Made by a program: the position numbers and the translations under genes. From Elysia marginata (taxonomy: Eukaryota; Mollusca; Gastropoda; Plakobranchidae): 34,876 nt of DNA. Of this stretch, positions 1 through 10,300 are shown piece after piece (position 1 is the first letter of the stretch; each line of letters starts with the position of its first letter). The stretch is from assembly GCA_019649035.1 (NCBI GenBank), contig BMAT01006351.1:282236-317111 (forward strand), written 5' to 3'. The notes below the pieces were generated by a model. It ran no database searches. It worked only from the letters and a program-made list of their open reading frames with translations, and had not been told where the DNA came from.

Positions 1-300
1 ATGGGATCAATAAAGATTTATTCTATTCTATTCTATTCTATTCTATTAGTGTTAGTGTATTAAAACGAAAGAAAAAAAAAACGAACAAAAAAATAATTAT
101 GTGAAAAAATAAAAGGTGTCTTTTTTGTCTGGGTAGATGGCAGTTATACAGGACTTCTTTTAGTCATAAGCTGTACCGGGTATTCTAGATTTCATTTTTA
201 AACGAACCAATGCTCTTTGGATTCATTTAACATCTACTGAAGAGAGCTAAACTGTCAAAAGAGGTATCATAACAGTAACTTTTATTATTTTGTTTGTTGA
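1..300. other. Left-edge spacer with short (TATTC)n tract
   Basis: No gene is visible. A pentanucleotide tract of the TTCTA type runs from about position 20 to 47, directly after an AATAAAGATTTA sequence, and A-rich sequence follows at 61-115. A short tandem repeat after AATAAAG resembles the 3' end of some non-LTR retroelements, so the window may begin just inside such a tail. This is a guess, because the body of the element would lie outside the window. Confidence 0.3.
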
Positions 301-423
301 AAAACCTCTCGTGTTTTGCTTTTTGAAAATTTTAACGCTAGTCTTTGCACAAAGCCTCAAACCCAAAACTTCAAACGGAGAGATTATTGTTGGCCCTTAA
401 AAGGGCCGTGGAAAAAATATTTT

Positions 424-445
424 AGTAGCAGTAGTAGTAGTAGTG

Positions 446-489
<44 letters not shown>
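424..489 (+). repeat. (AGT)n trinucleotide microsatellite
   Basis: This is a nearly pure AGT/TAG array of about 66 bp with one GGT-type interruption. The poly-serine open frame across it (316-534) is an artefact of the repeat. The surrounding sequence from 490 to 1185 shows no recognisable gene or element. Confidence 0.95.
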
Positions 490-1185
490 TTTTTGGACTT
501 CTTATCGTCTACGTTTCTTTACAGGTCTTGGTAAGTCCTCCGTCTTATTCTGATACAGTATTCGCCATGTTCGCAATCCACCGCGGTGTGGTTTCTTTTC
601 CTCTTTCTCGGACGTTCCTTGGCAGAGCCGGGGTTGGTCGAACTAGCTGGGTTTTATGTTTTCTATCCATTTTCTCTAAAATTTGGAAAAAAAAAGATCT
701 CTGTTTGCCTTTGAAACGGAGTATCAGAATATAAATTTAATAAAACTCACAGGACTCTTTAATGGGATGAGCAAAGAAGCTCTTCAAGCCAGGGAAAAAA
801 TCTCTGCAATCAGATTTTGCGTGGCTTTGGCGTGGGTTGGTTCAGTTCCTGTCGCTCTCACCTCTTTGACCAACAACAATTAAATAATTTTAGTAAATTT
901 CTGTGGTTATAGGCGTAGAATGAAACAAGTGGACAAGCAGAAAGCTCTTACTCAAACCGCGAAGAAATAAAAAAGACACTGGGTGCAGGAACAACACGCA
1001 AATGAAAACATTACTTCCGCAGAGTTTATGATGTAATTGGCTACCAAGAACCAGCCAATGTTATCAGATTTATGTTGAGGTTGTCCACACAATCAATTAC
1101 CACCAAAAATATAAAGAGTGAATAATTAAGAAGAAGAAAAATTTACTATAGTTTTCATCAAATCAAAAGAAAGTACCCCTTATCA

Positions 1186-1228
<43 letters not shown>
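1186..1228 (+). repeat. (TAG)n trinucleotide microsatellite
   Basis: This is a pure TAG array of about 43 bp in the same strand orientation as the array at 424. A short degenerate (TAC)n stretch in the opposite orientation follows at about 1376-1407. I see no gene in the flanks between 1229 and 1697. Confidence 0.95.
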
Positions 1229-1230
<2 letters not shown>

Positions 1231-1699
1231 ACTATAAAAACACGCCAAAGAAGACACAGTGAACTTCAGGAAAATTTTAACATCCCTATTCTGTCTGATA
1301 CTGATAACCAATAGCTGCTCATACAGGTAACAGAATATTTGGTAGATAAACTAAAAAAAGGTAGATACAACCACAATACTACTACTTTACTACTGGTACT
1401 ACTAGGGCCTACACAACTGTTCAATCAAAAGAAGTGTTTGATTTTCTTTAAGGCTGGAGTTTGGAGGGTGTCCTTTAACAATTTGACTTGAGTCTTAGCT
1501 TTTTAAAATTTTCCTACCTTCTTGGCTAAAGAAAACTGCTAAAAAATCGGAATTCCAGCAAAGACCTGAAAACTTGCATCCCTGGAGAACCTATTCAAAC
1601 ACAGACCCCCAGGGAACTAACGATATTTTAAATAAGAGGGGGTTATCCCAATATAATTATGATCCCCCAAAAAGATTGACTGTGTTCTATCTGATACTA

Positions 1700-1808
1700 C
1701 AGTGGAATCCTGATGAAGTCAACACCTTGGGACCGAACAAATGTGTTGACTTTAAGCAAGAGTTTCCCTTAAACTGTTAAAGGTGTTGACCTTGAGCTGA
1801 TTCCACTG
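1700..1808. mobile_element. pogo/Tc1-type MITE, 109 bp, with TA target duplication
   Basis: The left end reads CAGTGGAATC and the right end reads GATTCCACTG, an exact 10-bp terminal inverted repeat. Both ends are flanked by TA (1698-1699 and 1809-1810), the expected Tc1/mariner/pogo target duplication. Subterminal sequences are also inverted: GTCAACACCTTGGG near 1718 faces AAGGTGTTGACC near 1780. The CTTGGGACCGAA core and the CAGTGGAA ends resemble non-autonomous pogo/Tigger elements. It is too short to encode a transposase. Confidence 0.8.
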
Positions 1809-1991
1809 TATTTGATTTAAACCACTGCAGCACTGTGGCCAATAAGCCACAATTTTGATTCAACCGATTGAGAAGGATGGTGGGATCGATTGTGTCAAAT
1901 GGTGCACAATGAGTGGGAGAAAGGTTAATTAGGGTCAGAACACAGGTTTCCTTTCTGTCTATAATAGATTCGAAGACATCAGATTTTATGT

Positions 1992-2196
1992 AACTTTTAG
2001 AAGTGCAATGGTATTATTAGTTTAGATTATATGCTTCTCTCATTGTTACTGAAATATGATGTAAATATGCTTCTCTCATTGTTACTGAAATATGATGTAA
2101 AAACTGGCCACTGTCCTCTTTCTAGCCCTTGTATTGTCCTGTTTTTTATTTGCCAATAAAAAAAAAATTAAAAAAAAAAAAAACTTTTAGAAGTGC
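1992..2196 (+). mobile_element. Short poly(A)-tailed retroposon with 15-bp target-site duplication
   Basis: AACTTTTAGAAGTGC occurs at 1992-2006 and again at 2182-2196. Between the copies lie about 175 bp ending in GCCAATAAA followed by a long A-tract (2151-2181). The duplication, polyadenylation signal and poly(A) tail are the classic signature of target-primed reverse transcription, with the insert on the plus strand. The body contains a perfect 36-bp tandem duplication (2031-2066 and 2067-2102). It could be the 5'-truncated 3' end of a poly(A) LINE, a SINE or a processed transcript. No coding segment is recognisable. Confidence 0.75.
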
Positions 2197-3544
2197 TCTA
2201 TCAGTACATATATACAAGTACCTGTACTATAAAAGGCCTTTTACGTTGACTGTAAAAAATACATGTACAGCAAGATTATTGTTTATTCAGATGTTCCAGA
2301 AGCTGTTTCAGAACTAACTCTCCTAAAAGTTTTTGCAAGACTGTAGGGATTTATGATAGGTTTAAAGTTTTTGATGGCATTTGTCTGTCTTTGTTCTTTT
2401 CAGCCTAGGTTTTATGGTGGCAAGTTTATATTAATCCGGCTCTCTGCCAGTGCTAAGGGATAGGTTCATTACGTAGATCTGTAATGAATCAGAACGCGAC
2501 TAGAGTAACTAGGCACTGAAGCATAAGATTAAAAGATGCTGGAATTGGCTCCATAGCGCATATTTTAATGAATGAATTTTTAACCAGTTTTACAATTTCC
2601 TTCTGGGGACACCATTTTGAAAGAACTGAATAATGATATGTACATAAGTTGGTTTAGAGGCGGGCTGTTCATCAAGCTCTGGTCTAACTTTGACTATTTT
2701 GTCATCAATATACGTATGTGAGGTGGCCAGGGAAAATGAGGCACGAGTCGGAATTTAGACATACTTGCATTGATTTATATGTAAAAAATGCCATTTTCAT
2801 ATGCATTTACATGTTGTGTATTTCATGCCCTTCAAGAGTTTAAAAGTTACAACTCCGGCTTTTCTGCAACCTGAGTGATAATATATTTTGTTTAAAGGCA
2901 ACAAACAATAATTGGTTTTATAACAAAGTTTTTCTAAATAAAAGGGGCCTAATTCAAAACTAGTCTGTGCATGTGCGACTTTTGCCTGATCTTCCCATTT
3001 CACAAATGTCAAAAAATAATCACATAGAATCTAATTCTCCGTTTCAGAGGCTGTCTATTCGCAGCCCAAAAGGTGGTCAGCAAGCAAGATCAGTTCCTCC
3101 CCAGACCACACAATTTCTAATTTGTGGAGAAATCACTCAACCAATATGATTCAATGTCTAAATTGATCAAGCCAGATCTTTAGACCAAGATAATTTGTTG
3201 GGCTGAAGTTTATTTGTCTTGCGTCCCAGGGTGAATGAGTCAGAAGTCTGAAATTCCTTTTATGAGAAAACGCCAATTGAAAGTCTAATTATTCTGTTTT
3301 TTTCTTCTTCTATATTTCAAATCAACAAAAACTGCAATACTGTTCCTCAAAATAATGATAATTTGAGTTTTTTTTTTGCTTGAAACCAATGGAAGCTTAG
3401 ATCGTCTTTTTCAAAACAACAACACATTTGAAGGTGAAAATTGCGACTTCCGGCTCATTCACGCAGGACGCGATACATTTTATTCAAAGGTTTTGGCTTA
3501 GGCTGATTCCACAGATCATTATTCAGTGACCACATCGAGTATAA
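2197..3544. other. Intergenic spacer, possible SINE-like fragment
   Basis: No gene is visible. The stretch at about 2425-2577 stands out with moderately higher GC and ends in a short (AATG)n-like run (ATTTTAATGAATGAAT), as some SINE or LINE tails do. I could not find box A, box B or a target duplication, so I do not call it an element. Open frames at 2797-3012 (minus) and 2967-3149 (plus) match nothing I recognise. Confidence 0.3.
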
Positions 3545-4075
3545 AGCAGCATCTATTGTATTTCAATGTTTAAATCTTCCAAATTATCCAACCTATTTGA
3601 GTACTATGTTTACACCTTACACTCCTACAAGGACTTTAAGATCAGAAAAGAAGAATTTGTTAGCCAAACCTAGAACAAAATTGAAAACCTACGGGGACAG
3701 AGCTTTTACTTTCCAGGGCCCAGACGTTTGGAACCGTCTACCATTATCAGTCAAACAGTCTGAATCATTATCTAGATTTAAATCAGTTCTGAAGACATAC
3801 TTATTTAAAAACTGAACCGTTATAAGAAATTTATTAGGAACCCTAAATTTACAATTTTTCTTGTCCATGTTTTTCTTGTATTTGATATATCTATCTTTGT
3901 ATTTGATATATCTTGTATTTTTTTCCTTCAATTTCCAATTGTCTACGTTATCCATGTTTTTGAAAACTTGTATGAAAGAAACTGTGTAGCTTTTATTTTG
4001 TCAAGCGCTTTGAGACTTTAATTTATTGTAAAAAGCGCTATATAAATTTAGATATTATTATTATTATACTAATAG
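3545..4075 (+). mobile_element. CR1/L2-like LINE, 5'-truncated 3' end
   Basis: The open frame ending at 3815 carries the C-terminal signature of CR1/L2-type reverse transcriptases: TPYTPTRTLRS, then PRTKLKTYGDRAF, then VWNRLPLSV and a final FKSVLKTYLF. Weaker in-frame similarity extends upstream to about 3545. About 200 bp of 3' UTR follows and ends with AAGCGCTTTGAGA, AAAGCGCTATATAAAT and a short (ATT)n tail near 4057-4071, a typical CR1/L2-group terminus. The catalytic domain is missing, so this is a dead copy. No target duplication was identified. Confidence 0.85.
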
Positions 4076-5084
4076 TAATAGTTTGTGACTAAGATCTTAT
4101 AGAGAATTAGTGACGGCTTTCACCTTAAGTTTAACTCTAAATTTAATTCAAAGTAATACTTGTTTAGAGGAATCTGGATAAACAACAATACCCCAATACC
4201 AAAAAAATTTGATTTCAAGCAAGAGTTGAAGTGAAACCATCAAAAGATATACATGTACATTTAAAAAAAAGCTAAACAAAATGAAATAGTCAAACAGACT
4301 TCACTTTAGGCAAACATTTTCCTGATTGTAGGTGTTTAATTAATAACATTTTTCTGTACCCGAGAGTTTTTCATAGTTGTACATAAAACTAACATGGGTA
4401 TTTTTTTGTCTTTTGCATGGTCTATACTCTCACACCTTGAAACTAAAAAAAAATAGTCCAAACAAAGTAGGCCCTATACATATCATCAAAGGAAATTAAA
4501 TATGCTATGAGTAAATACAAATGGAAGAGGTGTAAGAGGAATATTCATTGTTTTTTTTGTTATACGGATTCATATAAACTAGTTTGGTTGTTTAATTAGC
4601 AGGCCGCAATTTCCGACTTTTGCCCTAATGGTAAGCTAAACTGAGCTGCATTTTGCAACTTAATCTGCAGAAAGAGCTAAGTGGATTCTACTGTGTTAGA
4701 TTTAAAGCAATATTTATTGCACTTACGTGTATAAGTTTAAGTGCATTAATCTTAACTTTTTTTTTCATATTATTATTAATGAATATGTCATAATAAATAA
4801 AAACTTCCAAATTTGAATTAATCTTATTTTTAAGAAAGCATTTCCTTCCAAAATAATACTCAAGCTAGCAAAAACGCTTTTGCTGAGCACTTTAGATAAA
4901 GAGCATTGCTTCTTAGCATTATAGCCTACGTTCAATCTTGTTCATAACCCTGTTCTTAGAACTTTTGCAGTGCACCCCCTTTTCCCATCCATCAAATTTA
5001 TCTTTCTTTATCATCTACTATTAATGTATTATGTCTGTACCATAAACATGCCACTCAGTATGCAGATGGGCCCAGATGGGTTTA
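4076..5084. other. Intergenic spacer, nothing recognised
   Basis: AT-rich sequence with short homopolymer runs. I see no coding region, RNA gene or clear repeat. GTGGATTCTACTG near 4681 loosely resembles the pogo-type end at 1700 but has no partner. Confidence 0.5.
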
Positions 5085-5270
5085 TAATAATAATTATAAA
5101 GTAGTTTATTTATATCCCGCCCTCTCCTTTAAATTTCAGGCCCAAGGCGATACAATTAGAATTAAACATGAAGCAAATACATTCATTTATAAAGGTACAT
5201 TCTTTTCCTTACAGACATACAAAACTTTCATTCATAACCATATTGTTCAGGGGGAAACCAAAAAAATCTA
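5085..5270 (-). mobile_element. LINE 3'-end fragment, reverse orientation
   Basis: On the minus strand the segment reads CGCCTTGGGCCTGAAATTT, then GGCGGGATATAAATAAA and an (ATT)n-like tail. This is the same layout as the CR1/L2-type terminus at about 4010-4071, with different sequence. No reverse-transcriptase coding remains, so only a 3' UTR remnant is likely present. The 5' boundary near 5270 is uncertain. Confidence 0.5.
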
Positions 5271-7305
5271 GAAATTATCTTAAGAGGATTCCACTGTAAA
5301 TAATATTGGCTCTGTTTAGACAACTTTGTTACGTGAGTGTTTATCATATGCAAAACAGCTGTCGAAAAAGTGAAGCTGCTTGCAAACAAAAGAAAAACCT
5401 TCTGAAGACGTCAACTTGAGAGAATTGAATTGCAATTAATTGGAAGACCAAAAGTAAACCTCAAACCTACATAATTTTTGAATGAAGGGAATTTCAAATA
5501 TAAGACTTTGGCTGTACTGGAAAACAATGAATATTCGCACAAACTTTCTTTCTAACCCAACAACAAAGTCAAAAACAGTTTTTTCATCTATCTTCATGTA
5601 ATTCTCTTTATTAATGAATTTTGTCATAAATTTGCAACTGTTTTTTTTTTTTGCAAAACATTATTAAAAATGTACAAGTTGACATAAATAATGAAACCAT
5701 TTTGTTTGTTCCTATCACTATCAGAATTTCACATATTGATTTAACAGTGGTATTTTCTATTCATTGGGTGAAAAATTTACTGTAGGGAATTTTTTTTAAA
5801 AGTCCCAAAAAATGCTTTTGCAGAAACCAGTGTTGATCTAAACAAAGCATGGGTGCAAAAGGGTTGACGCGATTGAGGATTATAAGGTGCTGCTAACTAC
5901 AAAACCCAGATTTTTTTCTCATTGTCTTTTTCAAAACTCGTTATTGAGAAAATTTTATCATAACATGAAAACTAAAACCAAAGGTTGAACTGTGACTTTG
6001 ACAACTTCACTGATTTTAATAAGATTCAAATCAAGGGTTTTTTTAAAACATAATTATAAAAGTTCTCAAACTATGTAGTAATAAGGTTATACAGTTGATG
6101 GATAAAGGACAAAAATCTAAGAAGAACTTTCTCAGTTATTTAGCACCTGATAGTACACTGAGAGAGACGCATACAGTTGAACCCAGATAGTTTGTAGCTG
6201 GATAGGTTGAATATTTGTTTAATTCAGACTAATTTCGGATTGTCAATTTCATTCTTCCTATATAATGCATACTCTAAGTTGAATTCAGGATATTTTAAAA
6301 TTCGTTTTTGTTCGCATAATCTTTGAAATATGCAGGCTGGACTGTGGTAAAAGTCTAATATTTTTGCATTTATAATTTGAATATTGTGGATAATTCAAAG
6401 TTCAATTTGTTTCCTTGAACTTAAAATCAACCTATATCAGCTGAGTTAAATGTATGGTAATAAAGATTAGAACTCATTTTTATAACCATTTTATTTAATG
6501 CTTTATAAAGCACTAGGGAAATATAATTCATAAATATGTACGAGAAAAAAAAAGGTTTCTTTTCATATGGCAACACTTGTCAAATTATATCACGACAAAA
6601 GAGGTCTTTCCTTCAAACGGCCATAGCAATACTGAAAACAAACTATGAAGAACAGGTTGAAATTAAAAAAAAAACAAACCAGACATCTTTGCTCTTATTA
6701 AAAGATAAAGCCTGATATATGAAGAAATATTTTAAGGTGACAACAATATTAAGAATCTTCGTCATTATTCTGCTAAATGCTTCTAAATTACCTGGATATC
6801 ATGTATACATTTTAACAGCGTAATTAATTGCCTACCTGCTCATTTAAAATACTTACTCTGAAAGATAAAAGAGAACATACATAATTATATTTTTTAAAAA
6901 TCACTTGATCACGCCTAACTCAAGAGTGACAAAAAAAGACACTATAAATAATTCAATATTAAATTGGTGAATTTATTATGGTCTTTTGTAATCTGGATGT
7001 GGCAGGAAGTAGGATATAATAATATTTCATGCTCAAAGATGTAAGACAGAATATAGACAAACAGACAAAACATAATTGAAAGTACCTCAATAAATTACCC
7101 AATTCTTCCCACTCTTTTGCTCTTAATTCCTCTGCTCAGCTCTTTTACACATATGTATTATTGAGTGTACTCTGAGACTTATTATTTTCAGAATTTCAAA
7201 ATTCTTTGCTTATAACAATTCCATTTTCTCATGATAATAGATGGAGGCCGTATGAGGAGGTCCAGGCATAACAAGATGGAAAACAATGTTCACAGCTTCA
7301 TTGTA
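5271..7305. other. Intergenic spacer and probable 3' UTR of the minus-strand gene
   Basis: No coding sequence is recognised. The part adjoining 7306 must include the 3' UTR of the anamorsin gene. A possible polyadenylation signal on the minus strand (TTTATT on the plus strand) lies at 6972-6977, with other candidates further left near 6490. A CAGTTGAACC sequence at 6174 resembles a pogo-type end, but I found no partner. The rest is AT-rich and featureless. Confidence 0.4.
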
Positions 7306-10300
7306 TCATGCATCAGCATTCAGTTGGCGAGATGACAAAGTAATCTTCTCTCCAGCTTTGAAAGCAGGCATTCCAAGATAGGGGCAACTGCCACAGCGGA
7401 AAGCGTCACCTAGATAGCACTGAAAAAAAAAAGATTAGAATTAGATAAATAAAGTTTTTACAGGTCTTCATTAAATTTTAGAAGTAGATTTAGATACACC
7501 CTCTGCCTTTGAAAATTTTTCCAGCACACACCAGGGAATTTTATGAAGTCCTGAAGGGGTTAAGAAAAATATGATTGTCTCTTGTAAGGGTCTACATATT
7601 TGTTTATCTGGCATGACAGAGGAATGAAACAGGTAAGATTTGCAGAGTGGATAAGAATATCACTGGACAAAGAAGATAATACATACAGGTCCTTAATCCA
7701 TTACCTCAACCTTCCATCTAAACTTCTCATTTGAGTACATTGCCATTTTCATTTTTGCAGGAACTAGATATAGAAGTCTAAGTCACTCCAAGCTGTAGCC
7801 ACTGTACTGTTTCTGAATCAGTTCACAACATACCCTTTTCTGGATTTCAATTTGGTGTGGATTTAAATCTACTTTCTCTGGAGAGTTCCAATTTAAGCTT
7901 TCTGGATCTAAAATTACTCAGGATATTTTGTTTGTTGGTTGTTAGTGTGTGTTCTAGATCTGTTTTGACTGTTTTAGGACAAAAAACTGAAATCCATGTT
8001 TATACCTGACCTATATCTTGAACGGTATTTTTGACACAAGAGTGGCTTGGGAAAATTTTTTTTTAATTACTAAATTACCTTTGTACCTTCATAACAAAGC
8101 CAAACTAAGATAATTCTCTTATGTACGGAACTTTCACATAAATTGTCCACAAAAATGGTAAAGAAAAAAATTATTATGGTCACCCTGTGTGTCACACTGG
8201 ATTATAGCCAGAGGAAATTGCCAAGTATAAGTTATGTAAGCCAAAAAACACAAAGAACAATAATGTACCCCCGCACACAACTTGTGCATGAGCAGTGGGC
8301 CATCTAGGCCTCACTTTTACTATAAAGTTTTAAGCTGGCAACAGTTCAGCGAAAGACAACCCACAGAATTAACATCCTTTCTTGTTTCAACTTTGTTTGT
8401 AGGTTCTTGCTACAATCGATCATGCCAAAACAAGGTTGTGGCTTTAATGTAAATATGTATCTGTGGAATCTGTTAATTTTTTAGGCCTGAAAAAAACAAA
8501 ATAAGGAGCAACTGTTTTGTTCTAAAGGCAGTGGCGGCCAAATATCTTCCCATGTAGTGAAAGACAAAATAATAAAGACTTTGCATTAATGGATAATCTT
8601 TTGAGAAACTACTGATACTTTAAAGCAATTTTAAATATTTGAAAGTTCTGAAAAATAAAATCTGCTAGAAACAATTAAAATCAAAACTTCCAAGTGGTCA
8701 CAAGCCATATTTCTTACATTTCCACAAGCTGAGGTCTTCACTGGTGCTGGCGCTTCTGACTTTTTACCACTCTCTAATTCTTCAGCAAGTCCACAGGTAC
8801 AGTCCTTACAAGCCTTTTTCTTTGTCGGACCACACTCAACTGCGAAATTGGGAAAGACAAGAGTATGTACAATGAAGCATTGCCAAATTAGGCTGTCAGT
8901 ACTTTCATAGGAAAAAATTCAAGACCAAAGTATACCTTTTATGTCCTCTCTACACGGATGCCTCTCAAATTTTCTGGAAATAACTGAACATTTTGGCGTC
9001 ACATTCCTGCATACAAAAGTGTCACGTGGAGGCAATGAATTGTCATGTTCATCAGAACAATTTATTAAAACACTTGTGTGCCTATTCGGTTTCTCGGGCT
9101 TAAAAAAAGGAATGACTGAAAAATGGCATCCCTGATTATTAGTGTGAGAGTGGGTGAAGATTTTCTAACAAGTAACATTAATTCACTAATTTTAGTATTT
9201 AATACTTTTCATAATACAGGGTTGCCACTGATATTCAGTGATTGCTGAAGAGGGCTTTATGAGGGCTATTTGAGGGCCATTGGAGGTAAAATGAGGGCCC
9301 AATCGCAGACTAAGAAGGGACTGAGAGGACGAAATATGACTAAATAAGCAAGAGTAGTTACATACTGTTATGTAAAAATCATGAAAACTTTAATCAAATT
9401 GACAGAAACAACAAAAAATGAGAAAAAGGAATTAAAAAAAAACACCTACTTAGTAAAGATACACAAGACTTATTGCTCATGTCAAAGCTTTTCTCGCATA
9501 GAGAACTAAATCTTGCAAAATCAAACAATGAACTGGTGTACTTATTAGATAGCTACATCTATATATGTAGAGCTAAATGAGAGCATTCTACATGGAAAGA
9601 GAACATCCAGTTTTGAAAAAAAAAGAGTAGCACAATAAGATCCTTACTAGGGATCAATCTACCATTTCAGATTCGGTGCACGATGATGTTCTGTCATATA
9701 TGTGTTAATTTATGCTATTTTCTAACTCTCTTTTATGACCCTCTAACAAGTCATTGTTTCAATGTTTGGCTCAGCACAGATCTAGATCTAGGTCATGGGT
9801 ACATTGGATCAACTTGTCCTTAAATATGAATTTTTACTGTGAATTTGTGACATCATTGCATTCTATGTCTCCAGCATCTTTTTTTTACGATGATGCTTCA
9901 GCCTGGTCTAGATCTAGATCTAGTCCTAATCGTTCACAATGGAATTAGAATCTACCGATGTTTAGCTTGGGTTTGTTTAGGCATGGTACATGTATAAGGA
10001 TTCTCGTCATTGAGAAATGTAGATCTAGTTTAAGTTTGTACTCATCTTCATCAATCGTCTAGATTTGAAACTGTATATAAATCTGCGCTTGGTTAGTACT
10101 TTCTTCTTTCCCTGTTCATTGTTTATAGAGTACCGTCCTCAAATAGTTACTGGAGTTTGTCCTAATTATGTCTATGGACCTGTAATACAATGCTGGGTAT
10201 TGTTAAAATCTTTTAAGTCAATGTTCAAATGAGATCTTCTTATTAAAAAATATCAAAACCAGCAGGACACTCAGTCAACTCTGCTTAAGTTAAAGTTGGT

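Noticed and set aside
316-534. Poly-serine open frame
   Set aside because: It is translation of the (AGT)n microsatellite with no supporting splice or family signal.
6174-6480. Possible second pogo-type MITE starting CAGTTGAACC
   Set aside because: No inverted partner end in the right orientation was found.
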